A stretch of DNA of 64,000 nt, taken from contig NC_091012.1 in assembly GCF_041146395.1 (NCBI RefSeq), forward strand, positions 17,102,193-17,166,192, written 5' to 3'. Shown here piece after piece: positions 37,464 to 49,150 of the stretch. The position numbers and the translations under genes were made by a program. How positions within the stretch are numbered: the first letter of the stretch is position 1; every line of letters starts with the position of its first letter. A model generated the notes under the pieces. It worked only from the letters and a program-made list of their open reading frames with translations, was not told the origin of the DNA and searched no databases. This DNA comes from Eulemur rufifrons. Taxonomy: Eukaryota > Chordata > Mammalia > Primates > Lemuridae.

Positions 37464-37795
37464 TCATCACCTAAATACACATCTGGGAACGACACCAATC
37501 GGATATCAGACTGAGGTGTGGGTTGGGGGAGGGGATGGGTGTATGCCTACACAATGAGTGCATTGCGCACCATTTGGGGAATGGTAACCCTTGAAGGTGC
37601 TGACTCGGGAAGAGGGGGGTCGGGAAGGGAGGGATATATACCTACATGATGGGTGCAACGCGCACTATCTGGGGAACAGACACGCCTGGAGCTCTGACTT
37701 GGGGGGAAAGGCGGTACATGGGCAACGTATGTAACCTGCAATTCTGTATCCCCCATAACAATAAGATGAAATAAAAAGAAAATAAAAATAAAAAA
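37464..37795 (+). repeat. L1 copy B 3' UTR, two tandem modules, A-rich tail
   Basis: Two units about 95 bp apart (37536-37609 and 37631-37704), each with a '[A/T]ACCTACA..ATG.GTGCA..GCGCAC' core and '..CTGACT' end followed by a G-run. Then CAACGTATGTAACCTGCAATTC and an A-rich tail. This 3' end variant (CTGTATCCCCCATAAC) is shared with 39988-40290, 55470-55682 and 61594-61905. Confidence 0.85.
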
Positions 37796-38463
37796 TAAAA
37801 AGCTTCTGCACAGCCAAGGAAATTGTTCTTAGAGCAAATAGACAACCTACAGGATGGAAGAAAGTACTTGCTTTCTACACATCTGATAAAGGGCTGATAA
37901 CAAGAATCTATATAGAACTTAAGAAAATCAACAAGAAAAAAATCAAACAACCCCATCAATGAATGGGCAAAGGACATGAGCAGAAACTTTTCAAAAGAAT
38001 AGACAGGAATGGCCAGCAAACATATAAAAATGTGCTCAACATCTCTAATCATTTTGGAAATGCAAATTGAAAGTACGATTAAACATTACCTAACTCCAGT
38101 GAGAATGACCTCTATCAAAAGTCACAAAATAAAAAATGCTGTCATGGATGTAGAGAGATTGGAATACTCTTACACTGCTGGTGGAACTCCAAATTAGTAC
38201 ACCACCTGTGGAAAGTTAATTTGGAGATTCCTCAAAGAGGTAAAAATAGAAATACCATTTGATCCAGCAATCCCACTACTAGGCATCTATTCAAGGAACA
38301 AAACACATTCTACAATAAAGACATGTGCACTAGAATGTTTACAGCAACACAATTTACAATTACAAAGATGTGGCAACAACCCAAATGTCCATCAATACAT
38401 GAGTGGATTAATAAAATTGGTATATGTATACCATGGAATACTACTCAACTACAAAAAACAATG

Positions 38464-38633
38464 TAGGATAACATTAATCAGGCGTTGGGCAGCTGGGGGG
38501 AGGGGATGGGTGTATAGAAACATAATGAGTGCATCTGGGGGATGGACATGCTTGAAGCTCTGACTCGGGGTGGGGCAAGGGCAATATACGTAACCTAAAC
38601 TTTTGTACCACAAAAATATGCTGAAGTAAAAAC
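38464..38633 (+). mobile_element. Very short L1 3' UTR insertion
   Basis: 170 bp of L1 3' UTR with a single G-rich module (GGGGGGAGGGGATGGGTGTA to GACTCGGGG) and the tail GCTGAAGTAAAAAC. It is flanked by the duplication AAAACAATG (38455-38463 and 38634-38642), and the host L1 reading continues across it. This is extreme 5' truncation. Confidence 0.85.
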
Positions 38634-38985
38634 AAAACAATGGTGGTCTAGCACCTCTTATATTATGCTGGATAGAGATTGAGCCCATCCTTCAAAGTGA
38701 AGTATCACAAGGATGGAAAAACATGCACCACATGTACTCACCATAAAACTGGTACTAGTTGATCAACAGTAAGGTGCTCATATGGTAGTAATACTCACTG
38801 GGTGCTGCTAAAGTGAGGGGGTGGAACAGTGGGTAGTGCAAGTGGAGTAGGTAAAGCCATAGCTAATGGAGACGGGGCACACTGTATGGGGGCAGGACAT
38901 TCTTGTGGCCCTGGCTTGAGCGAGGCAAATGCATTTCATGTAACCAAAATATTTGTAGTCTCATAATATCCTGAATTAAGAAAAA

Positions 38986-39970
38986 AAAACCAAAAGAAAC
39001 TTTCAAGTACTGTGCAGCCAGTACAATGATGATGCTCAAGTAATGCAGTCATGGATTGAGTGAGACTATTGCACTGCCTTTCCCAGCCATGACTGGCATC
39101 TGAGTTTAGGATGGATATGTGAAGTGAGGATAAAGTGAATGCCTGTGGAGGAAAGAATCTTCTTTTGCCACGTAACTGTGTTGAACTAGACCACATCACT
39201 GAGACTGTATTAGCATCCATATCTCTGCAGCTATGACTATATTAATTCAACAAGGTACAACAGTTCTAGCCTATCTGAGAAGAAAATGCCTATAAGATTT
39301 TGTTTCTCTTGAGACTGAAGAAGAAAGTAATTTATCTCTATGGGTAAAGGACTTAGTTTTATTTTTCTCCTTTACCCAATAAAGTTTGTATTTGTAGACA
39401 GATGAGAAACTGTATAGTTAATGAGAGTATGCGATTAGCACTGTACTCATTGAAAACAATCCAAAGTACTCATTACTCTTTTCAGTGTATAACTCTGTAA
39501 GATTGAATTTAATATGCTAACAACTCCAAATTAAGTCATGTTTTCATATGCAGACTCATTCCTCCCAGCTTCTAGACCTGAAGGTGTGGGTGATCTTGTC
39601 TGAAAAGTGAAAATGTCTTCCTGGATGAATCAATGACAAAGTAAACCTTGTGATTTTGGTACATTTCAATGAAATTTGATATCTTATAGACATGTATTTT
39701 TCATTATCATGTGTGTAGCTTTTACTTAATATATTGGTTTAATTCACATTCTAAAAATACTATGTGTTACTTAAGACAAGCACATAAAAATGACCTGTGA
39801 ATCATTTCATTCTCACTCATTTATATTGATATTAGATAAAGCAACATCACACTGAATTGTTACTTGCAATATATCATGAACTTGGATTCATTTTGCAGGT
39901 TAACGAATACTCCAAATGAGAAGTATTTATCATAAAAACCTTGGATGTTAGAAAAAGTTGAGCAATGCAC
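38986..39970. other. No feature recognised
   Basis: Unique-looking AT-rich DNA between two L1 insertions. No coding or repeat pattern recognised on either strand. Confidence 0.4.
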
Positions 39971-39987
39971 AAATTAAAACATTTTTC

Positions 39988-41348
39988 TTTTTTTTTATTT
40001 CATCTTATTGTTATGGGGGATACAGAATTGCAGGTTACATACATTGCCCCTGTACCGCCTTTCCCCCCAAGTCAGAGCTCCAGGCGTGTCTGTTCCCCAG
40101 ATAGTGCGCGTTGCACCCATCATGTAGGTATATATCCCTCCCTTCCCCACCCCCCTTCCCGAGTCAGCACCTTCAAGGGTTACCATTCCCCAAATGGTGC
40201 GCAATGCACTCATTGTGTAGGCATACACCCATCCCCTCCCCCAACCCACACCTCAGTCTGATATCCGATTGGTGTCGTTCCCAGATGTGTATTTAGGTGA
40301 TGATCAGGGAAACCAATTTTCTGATGAGTACATGTGATGCTTGTTTTTCCATTCTTGGGATACTTCACTTAATAGAATGGGTTCCAACTCTCTCCAGGAG
40401 AACCATAGAGATGTCCTATCTTCATTATTTCTTATAGCTGAGTAATATTCCATGGTATACATATACCACAGCTTACTAATCCAATCATGTATTAATGGGC
40501 ATTTGGGTTGTTTCCACATCTTTGCTATTGTGAATTGTGCTGCTATAAACATTTGGGTACATGTGTCTTTGTTATAGAATGACCTTTTTTCCTTTGGGTA
40601 TATGCCCAATAATGGGATTGCTGGATCGAATGGCAGGTCTACTTGAATCTGTTTAAGATACCTCCATAATGCTTTCCACAGGGGTTGCACTAGTTTGCAG
40701 TCCCACCAGCAGTGTATGAGTGTTCTTGTCTCTCCACAATCCACGCCAACATGTGTTGTTTTGGGATTTTTTGATAAAGGCCATTCTCGCTGGGGTTAAG
40801 TGATATATCATTGTGGTTTTGATTTGCATTTCTCTGATGATTAGGGATGTTGAGCATTCATTGTTAAAATGTCTATACCACCCAAAGTGATCTACAGATT
40901 CAATGCAATCCCTATTAAATTACCAACATCATTCTTCACAGACGTAGAGAAAATAATTATACACTTTTTATGGAATCAGAGAAGACCCCGTATAGCAAAA
41001 GCAATTTTAAGCAACAAAAACAAAATGGGAGGAATTAGTTTGCCAGACCTCGAACTATACTACAAGGCCGTGTTTCTTAAAACAGCCTGGTACTGGCACA
41101 AGTACAGGGACACAGACCAGTGGAACACAACAGAAAATCAGGAGAATTGGTTAGCCACTTGTAGAAGACTGAAACAGGACCCACAGCTTTCACCTCTCAC
41201 AAAAATCAAATCACGGTGGATAACAGACTTAAACCTTAGGCGTGATACAATCAGAATTCTAGAAGAAAATGTAGGAAAGACTCTTACAGACATTGGCCTA
41301 GGCAAAGAATTTATGAAGAAGACCTCCAAGGCAATCACAGCAGCAACA
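39988..41348 (-). mobile_element. Minus-strand L1 with inverted 5' segment (twin priming)
   Basis: 39988-40860 is L1 in antisense: T-rich tail, 3' UTR, then the ORF2 C-terminus (open on the minus strand 40304-40744). At about 40861 it switches to plus-strand ORF2 starting TTGTTAAAATGTCTATACC and ending GCAGCAACAAAA at 41348. Relative to copy B, about 260 bp (36655-36912) are missing at the switch, and a further 90 bp or so are missing near 41140 inside the inverted part. The duplication AAA[T/C]TAAAACATTTTTC flanks it at 39971-39987 and 41349-41365. Confidence 0.9.
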
Positions 41349-41365
41349 AAACTAAAACATTTTTC

Positions 41366-42031
41366 AAATGGCAGATTAAGGATTTGAAATAGGTTTCATC
41401 ATTTTCATACAAGTTCTTTTCAAAAAATATGTAGTCAGATGGAGCACAATTTATGATGAGGAGTGAACTCTGATCTTTTTCTATGCCCCAAAATTTCTTT
41501 CTAAGGGGGCCTGGTGAATCACACATACAAATGATAAAAATCTCAGTAAACAGGTGTTTATGATGTGGTTTACTTCCCAACTTGATTTCAGTATAGCATC
41601 ACATAAAACATAGAAGACCCTTATCTTATCAAAGCAATCTTGTCTTCTGCTTCCTGGCCTTTTGGAGAAAGCCTAAATCTTTCAGCCAATTATCAAGTAA
41701 AGAATCCCTGAGTCCACCTATGACTTGTAAGCCCCCACTTCGAGATGTCCCATCTTTTGGAGCTAAACCAATATATGCCTTCCATGGATTGATTTATGAC
41801 TTTAACTGTAATTCCTGTCTCCGCACAATCTATAAATCCAACCTGTAGCCCAGGAACAACAAGCCCATTCGTTCAAGGCTTCTTGGACATGGCTCTGGGC
41901 CATGGTCCTCAAATTGGGCTGAAAATAAACATCCTTGCATTCTTCTACAGAGTTTTTCTTCTTTGCCGTTGACCATGATGACAACTCTCTCATCTATTTG
42001 TCCATTTTCAGTGTCACTACTGTTTGAAATC
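41366..42031. other. No feature recognised
   Basis: Unique-looking sequence upstream of an olfactory receptor relic. No coding pattern recognised. Confidence 0.4.
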
Positions 42032-42480
42032 ATGGAAAATAGAAACGCCACCTCATGTTTTTTTGTCCTAGGCCTTTTTAACAACACAAGAGTCTGCCAA
42101 TTTTCCTTTGTGATGGTTCTAACAATTGTTTTCACTGCCCTATTGGGCAATGTCCTTATACTTCTCCTAATTTACCAGGACCAATGTCTCCACACACTCA
42201 AATACTTTCTATTAAGCCAACTCTCCCATCATGGATGTGTTGCTGGTTTCCACCACTGTGCCCAGAATGGCTGCTGACTGGTTGACTTCAAATCAGTTCA
42301 TCTCGCCACTGGATGTGGGTTGCAGATCTTCCTCACACTGGGTGGGGTGCTTCCTCTTAGCAGCCCAGTCCTCTTCTGAGACTTGCTACAGCCAGACTGA
42401 CTGCCTCCCCAAAGCCCTCTGGCCAAGTCATTTCTGCCTACACATCTCTGCTCTGAGCGTTACTTCTCTCTGACACACCA
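42032..42480 (+). pseudogene. Olfactory receptor pseudogene (OR2-like), 3' truncated
   Basis: The start [16 protein letters not shown] is at 42032, with N-terminal glycosylation site NAT. TM1 has [14 protein letters not shown], and then [13 protein letters not shown], where the family usually has [12 protein letters not shown]. Frame is lost near 42225; another frame continues with [18 protein letters not shown] and a third shows CFLLAAQ. After about 42370 similarity fades, and from about 42485 the sequence is an LTR. Roughly the first 110-120 of about 310 residues remain. OR2-like by the TVPKMA-type motif. Confidence 0.85.
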
Positions 42481-42484
42481 CATT

Positions 42485-43095
42485 AGTCAGTGTTCTCCAG
42501 AACAAGAAAACCAGTAGGATATACATGTTGGTAAATAAATAAATAATCCCTTTCTCTATATGTGTACATATAGGGAAAATTTTTATGAGAATTTATTCAA
42601 GTGATTACAGATACCAAGAAGTCCCAGAATATGCCCTAAGAGGTATGCAATCTGGGGGACCAGTAAATCCAGTGGTGTAATCCAGTCCATGTCTAAAGGT
42701 CTGGGAACCAGTCAATATGATGCTATAAGTGAATAGTGCAAGGCCAAAGGCCAGAGAAATCAGAGGGGCTGTTGGTGGAAGTCCCAGAATCGAGGTCCTG
42801 AGAGGTTGACTCTCCAGTGTCCAAATGTAGGGAAGATAGATGGGGCAGCTTAAGAGAAGACAGAAAATTCAGTCTTTCTCCACATGGTTTTTCTATTTGG
42901 GCCCTTATCACATTGGATCATGCCTGCCTTATTTGGTGAGGGTAGATCTTCTTTACTCCTCCGAATTCAAGTGCTAATCTCTTTAATAAACATCCTCACA
43001 GACACACTCAGACATAATGTTTTCTAGCTATCTCAGCATACCTTAACACAGTGAAGGTTATACAAAATTACCTGTTAAAGTCTATAACTTGTCAA
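42485..43095 (-). mobile_element. ERVL-type LTR (MLT2-like), minus orientation
   Basis: Plus-strand text begins TTAGTCAGTGTTCTCCAGAAC and includes GAAGTCCCAGAATATGCC, CAGTGGTGTAATCCAG and AACATCCTCACAGACACACTCAGACATAATG. The reverse complement would run from a TG-type start to the CTGACTAA-type end of MLT2-like LTRs of ERVL elements. It is directly followed by ERVL-like internal sequence in the same orientation, so it would be the 3' LTR. Boundaries are approximate. Confidence 0.55.
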
Positions 43096-46000
43096 CTTGG
43101 TACCCACATGCATCTTCTTAAATCGCACTTAATCTGTAAGTAAAGACAATAACAAGGTCATTATTCCATGTATCATGATTCAACCATCTTGTGTACAGCT
43201 GGAAATCCACTTATCTCTTCCCCAGAGGAAGAGGTAAAGTTGTTGAGTGATGTTTATTCTTGTCCTGGCAACTAGTAGCTTAAATATTATACTATAATAT
43301 AAAATTAACAATACTTAAATACTGATGTGAAATCAATACATCCTAGGCTCTGTAAAATTTACATATGTATACATACATACAAATGTTATTTATAACAAAA
43401 CAAAAAAATACTCATGACAATTATACTTCTGTCTGCAACTGGTACCAATTATACCTGTTATCTGTAAGTACTTTACTCCCACTGCTTATTTTGTGTACCT
43501 TGTACTTTCAGCAAGAATCTTAGTTGATCACGGTTCTTTATACAGTAGGGCAAATCAATCTTTCATTCCAGAAGGGACTGGGTCATTTGTAGGCCTGCCT
43601 GGACTGGGTTGTTTTATTTTCATACTGACCTTAACCACAGTGCATAGCAAAACTTTTGTTTAAAAGCCCGAAGGTATCTTCTGTGTTACAGACATATACT
43701 TCCTTACCTCCAGCGTAGAGTAGTAGTCCACTTTCTCCATGGTAGTGAGCATCAGTCATGCCAGCCAGCATGATAACTCCTTTCTTTACCTGTTGATCCA
43801 GAGGCATGAGGTTGAGTCCAAATGTCCAATTGCTGTCTTAAACTCTAGTTCAAGGGACTCATAGTGTGTCTTTGTGAGATTATTCCTCCCTGTAGAATTA
43901 ATACTTTTATGATAGAAGAGTATAAAATAGTGATAATACAAAGCAAAAATTTTTCTAGTGATTCACTAAGAGTAATAGGGAGTGGTGTCATTCCTTGGTC
44001 CACCCCTTGTTTTCTGGACCCATGAACCTGGGTACAAGAGCGACAACATCATACATTAGACACAGATTCAGGGGACAAGCATCTTTCTGAAGAAGCTTGC
44101 CCCAGCCATGCAGATACTTGTAACTTAGGTGGTTCTATAAATGAGTCTTTAAAATGCCATTCCACAATTCTCTCAAACCACGTACTTCATGGTGGTCAAA
44201 ACATGGAAAGATCATGAATTCAATTGCATGCCATCTTGCTGCATTTCTGTGGCTGTGGATTCCATTCCCTGGTCAGAAACAATGCTGTATGCAATATCAT
44301 AATGGCAGATAAAGCATTCTGTGAGTCCACAGATGGTAGTTTGGGCAGAAACATTGTGTGCAGAGAAGGCAAATCCATATACAGAGTAAGTTCCCACTCT
44401 TTCAGGACATAATATTGGGTCTATGACTGAACTGGTTGAATTTAATCAACATTAAACCAGGGAGGTGGCTGATCACCCTGAGGAATAATGCCATATTAGA
44501 GACCTACTATTGATCTCTGTTACTGGAAGACTGTGCATTCAGGGGTGGTCAGAGCCAGCTTGGCCTGGTGAATAGAAGTGTACCTTGTGAATCCCAAATA
44601 TAACCTTCATTCCTACTACCATGGCCATTTTGTTCAAGATGCTGGTATACAATGATGAGCTGGTTGGGGAAAGATGCCAACTGGAATCCAAAGAATGAGA
44701 CATTCTATCCCCTTGACTATTAATCCTCCTCTGATGTAACCGTTAGGTGGGCATTAACATGGAAAACACCTGTTTTCACAGTTTTCATGTACAGATATGT
44801 CTATCCACATTTTTTTCCAAATTTGTCACCGATTTTCTAATTATGATTTTTCTAAGTCCTTGGCCCTATAGCCAAAACTTTTGACACAACCTATAAACTG
44901 TTATACAATTGCATGCCTGGACATATCTTATTTTTTTCCAAAAAAAAAAACAAAACTGAACACCTAGTGTCAGTGCTCAAAGTTCTGCCCACTAAGAGGA
45001 AAAATATTCACCACTGTCCTTCAGGGATGCCCCAGAGAGCCGCTATAGTCCTAAGCTATCTCCTTTTGGATAGTGCCTGCATACATTGCAGAACTATCTT
45101 AAAGAAGACGTGAGTCTTCTTTTCTTCTTTTAACTGATCATAGGCAACTACCCATGAGCCAGAGAGGCATAAGAAGACAGAGACAAGGCAGTATAGCAGA
45201 AGTGGGGACTATGAGTATTTGAACCACTTCTTCATGTAACTTATTTGTGTCTTCAGGGCATAATGAGGCCAAATCATGTATATACTACTTCCATTTGAGA
45301 ATAGAATGTTGCTGTGCATACCAAACTTCATGGCTTATGGGTAAGGTTAGATCCCGCTCATAATGGGTGGTTCAGGTTTCATGAAATCTTGGTGGCACAT
45401 GGTAAAGCATTCAGTCTCCACTAATGCCCAGTAGCAGGCCAAGAGCTTCTTCTAGAAGAGGAGTAATTATGTGTGGAACATTGTAGAGATTATTTTAATA
45501 AAATCCTAAAGGCTTTAGCTGTTCTTTACCTATGGGGGCCTGTAAAAGTTGTGAAAAGTATCTTTAATTGTCACTGATAGTTTAAAAACTATAGGACGTA
45601 ATGGAAAATACTACCCAAGTGATAAAGCAGTTTGCATGGCAGCCTGGATATTTTGCAGAGCCTTCTCATCTGAACCACCCCCCCCACAAAACTAGAAGTA
45701 TTTTCAGTCACTTGGTAAATCAGCTGGTGTTACACACCCAAATAAAGTGTATATGGTGTCAAAAATCCAAAGTGGCACTCTAGCTGTTGTGCCTCATTTC
45801 TGATTGTAGGATTGCCCAGATGCAACCAATTATTCCTCATCTCAGAAGGCCTTTTGTGCACTGGCCCCATGGAAATATCAATTAGATATAAGGTCCCTGA
45901 TTTTTAGTGAGATTTATCCTCAACCTCCTGTTACATGAATATCTTAACACTAAGGCTAGGGTAGTTCTATTTCTTTCACACTAGGCACAATGAGAATAAT

Positions 46001-47340
46001 GTCATCAGGGTAATGGTCCAGTGTGATATCTATGTGGAAGGGAATTATGATCAAGAACTCTGTGAACTAAATTATGACATAGGGCTTGAGCATTGATATA
46101 TTCCTTAGGTAGGATAGTGAAAGTGTGTTGTTGCCCTTGTGAGACAAAAGTAAGCTCTTTCTGGTGGTTCTTATTGAACGATATTAAAATGAATACATTC
46201 GCAAGACATATAGCTGTATACCAGGTATAGGATATATGTTAGTTTGTTTTAGTAATAAAGCTGCACCTGATACAATAGTTGCAACTAGAGTCACCATTTG
46301 GGTAAGACTAGGTTAATCTACCACCATTCTTCAAATTCAACTGATTTCTGCATAGGCCAAATAAGACAGTTTAATAAAGATCTTCTGTATACAGCCTCAC
46401 CTTTACTTTTAAAGTCCTTGATACCTTGGATAATGACACTAAAACCCTTCGATGCATCCAGAAATACCATATTGCCTTTGGTTCACTATTTCTTTAAGTA
46501 TAGGTAGTTCTAGTGTTATCCACGTGGACTTTCCCACCATAGAAATCTGCATTCAACAGGTCACAGGACAAATGTAGGGATTCTGCCAAATGCTGTATCT
46601 GCTCCAATTAAGCATTCTGGAACTGGGGAAATAACCACAGGTTGGGTTCAGGGACACAATATCCCCACTCTGAAATGGTCCTTAGCTTAAACTCTATTAA
46701 GAACTTGGCCTCTATAAAAAGACTACAGTAATGTTTGGTATCCTAATACTATCATTAGTTCACGACTGTGCAGTAGTCCCTGAAAGATCTGCTTGTTTAT
46801 TTTCTCCAATGCATAGTCATCCTGGCAAAATGAGGTAGACCCCTTTGGGGAAGCATGTAAAAAAATAACCACATAAGTTTTTGACAATGCACTGGGGTGT
46901 TTTCTTAAAGATAACTGGCCTCCGCATCAAAGGGATAGGGGTCTGTATACTGCTCCAGTCTGGAAAATGTTTGGGGGGCCATGACTCTATTTTTGATTTG
47001 AGTTAGACTTTTGTTTACTCAACCTAGCAATTTTCTTACACAAAGTAAGACTTTCTGAATTCCTGAAAGAGTCTCAACCTAGGTTCTTGTCATGACCATT
47101 GAAATACTATTGTAGATCTCTATCCACCAGTTCTCAGTCTCAGAAATCCATGATTCTGCAGGCCTAGTGCAGTTTGTGGGTGCCATGGAGAACACCCTAC
47201 ATTCTGCAACTCCTGCCATCCTGAGATCCAAATGGTGTCACCATTCCCCATCAGAATTCTAAGGCATTGAAGATAAAAACAGTTCTTTGGACAGTCCACG
47301 GGCAGGTTGACCATTTCAAACATCTCCTATTCTCCCCCTT
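43096..47340 (-). mobile_element. Ancient ERVL-like provirus internal region, degenerate
   Basis: An old endogenous retrovirus copy, minus strand, with no long open frame. The clearest coding trace is at 44397-44212 (61 codons, minus): AQTTICGLTECFICHYD followed by SDQG, an integrase-core-like pattern. 46380-46700 looks like earlier pol sequence on the same strand, consistent with order RT then integrase then LTR toward lower coordinates. Stops and frameshifts are frequent throughout, so no product is possible. A 5' LTR was not found; the region ends near an L1 fragment at 47517. Confidence 0.55.
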
Positions 47341-47516
47341 TTTGCCTGAGATAGGGAACGAAGCATGATCTGCTTCCTATGGACCATGTTATGTGGTGAA
47401 AGGAAGGGGGTTGAGCAAAGGCAAATGAAAGGCCATAAAATTTCCTACCTTGCTGAATTTGGCTTTTTCTTGATTGGATTTTTGTTGCCTTTTATAGTTT
47501 TTTTGTCTAGTTTTCA

Positions 47517-49150
47517 GAGCATTTTCTCAGATCACAGTGGAATAAAAGTAATAATCAACCCTAATAGAAACTCTCATTCCTACTCAAAATCATGGAAGCT
47601 AAACAATCTTCTCCTGAACAATTATTCTATAAAGGAAGAAATCAAGATGGAAATCAAAAGTTTCTTTGAGCTGGAACACATTCTATTAAGTGAAGTATCC
47701 CAAGAATGGAAAAATAAGCACCACATGTACTCACCAGCAAACTGGTTTCCCTGAGTGCACATTTGGGAAGAATGCCAATTGGGTATCGGACAGAGATCGG
47801 GGCTGGGTGGAAGGGATGGGTGTATACCTACTTGATGAGTGCAATGCACACTGCCTGGGGAATGGACACGCTTGAAGTTCTGACTGGGGGGGATGGGGTG
47901 GGGGGGAGGGGAGGGGTGCACACCTACATGATGGGTGTGATGTGCACTGTCTAGGGAATGGACACAATTGAAGCTCAGACTCGGGGGGATGGGGAGGCAT
48001 GGGCAATGTATATAGCCTGATCTTTTGTACCCCCATAATGAGCTGAAAAACAAACAAACAAAAAGTTTCTTTGAATTAAATGACAATGGAGATACAACTT
48101 ATCAAAATCTATGGGACACAGCTAAAGCAGTCCTGAGAGGAAAATTCATATCCATAAATGCCTATACCAAAAAGACAGAAAACATGCAAATAGACAACCT
48201 ACCGAATAGACTCAAAGAGCTGGAGAAAGAAGAACAGAACGATCCCAAACCCAGCAGAAGGCGAGAAATTACTAAGATCAAATCAGAATTAAATGAAAAG
48301 AACAACAAAAAAAAACATAAGGGAAATTGATAAAAAGTTCGTTCTTTGAAAAGATAAACAAAATAGACTCACCTCTGGCTAGACTAACCAAGAGCACAAA
48401 AGTAAAATCTCTAATAACCTCCATTAGGAACATGAAAGGAGAAATCACAACCTATGCCACAGTGATACACGATATCATCTATGAATTCTACAAGAATCTT
48501 TATGCACACAAACTGGAGAATGTGGAGGAAATGGACAAATTTTTAGAAACACATAGCCTTCCCAGGCTCAACTAGGAAGAAATAGAATTCCTGAATAGAC
48601 AAATATCAAGAACTGAAATCGAAACAGCAATAAAAACCTTCCCAAAAAGAAAAGCCCTGGTCCAGATGGGTTCATACCCGAATTTTACCACACATACAAA
48701 GAAGAACTGGTGCCCATCCTACATAAACTATTCTCCAACATCGAGAAGGATGGAATTCTCCCCAACACGTTTTCCAAAGCCAACATAACATTGATACCAA
48801 AACCAGAAAAAGATGCAACAAAAAAAGAGAACTACAGACTAATTTCTCTTATGAATATAGATGCAAAAATTCTCAATAAAATCCTAGCAAATTGAATCCA
48901 AGTGCTAATCAAAAAAATAATCCATCATGACCAAGTGGGCTTCATCCCAGAGATGCAGGGGTGGTTCAACATACATAAATCTATAAATGTAATTCACCAC
49001 ATAAATAGAAGCAAAAATAAAAACCATATGATCCTCTCAATAGATGCAGAAAAATCATTTGACAAAATTCAACACCCTTTTATGATAAGAACGCTTAACA
49101 AAATAGGAGTAGATGGAACCTACCTAAAAAGGATACAAGCCATATATGAC
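47517..49150 (+). mobile_element. Internal L1 ORF2 fragment without 3' end, hosting a nested L1
   Basis: 47517-47669 and 48075-49150 are consecutive L1 ORF2 sequence (from FSDHSGIKVI through [14 protein letters not shown] and RPISL-like [13 protein letters not shown] to a point after IQAIYD). The fragment starts and stops inside ORF2: no 3' UTR and no A-tail at 49150, where unrelated sequence begins. Frameshifts and a few stops are present. It is interrupted by the L1 at 47670-48060. Confidence 0.88.
47670..48060 (+). mobile_element. 5'-truncated L1 nested in L1 ORF2
   Basis: It starts at CTGGAACACATTCTATTAAG (last 28 codons of ORF2), contains the full two-module 3' UTR, and ends GAGCTGAAAAACAAACAAAC. 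The perfect 14-bp duplication AAAAGTTTCTTTGA is at 47656-47669 and 48061-48074, and host ORF2 resumes exactly after it. Confidence 0.95.

Larger units (their letters stand above)
30606..37795 (+). mobile_element. L1 copy B, full-length LINE-1 with target-site duplication
   Basis: A complete L1 of 7.19 kb: 5' UTR 30606-32662, ORF1 32663-33549, ORF2 33589 to about 37463, 3' UTR and A-rich tail to 37795. It is flanked by the perfect 14-bp duplication TAAAAAGCTTCTGC (30592-30605 and 37796-37809), inserted in an older L1 at its own ORF2 codons. The 5' start is the expected transcription start, so no 5' truncation. Several stops and frameshifts in both ORFs make it immobile, although it looks younger than its host. 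Confidence 0.95.
27950..38985 (+). mobile_element. Older L1 (ORF2 to 3' end), split by nested insertions
   Basis: The element is in two parts, 27950-30605 and 37796-38985. It starts in the endonuclease domain (VVGDFDTPLSEMDRSSKQK near 27980), continues with YTFFSTHGTFSKIDHILG, the RT region (frames 29382-29669 and 29709-29963), and stops at AAAAAGCTTCTGC, where copy B is inserted. It resumes at CAGCCAAGGAAATTG and ends in AATATCCTGAATTAAGAAAAAAAAAC near 38985. Many stops and frameshifts, including loss of the FADD motif (reads LLIIY near 29648), mark it as older than copies A and B. It also hosts a 170-bp L1 end at 38464-38633. Confidence 0.88.

Noticed and set aside
35573..37474. 633-codon frame as a working reverse transcriptase
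   Set aside because: It lacks the endonuclease domain and the first part of RT, has no natural start, and carries a C-terminal frameshift.
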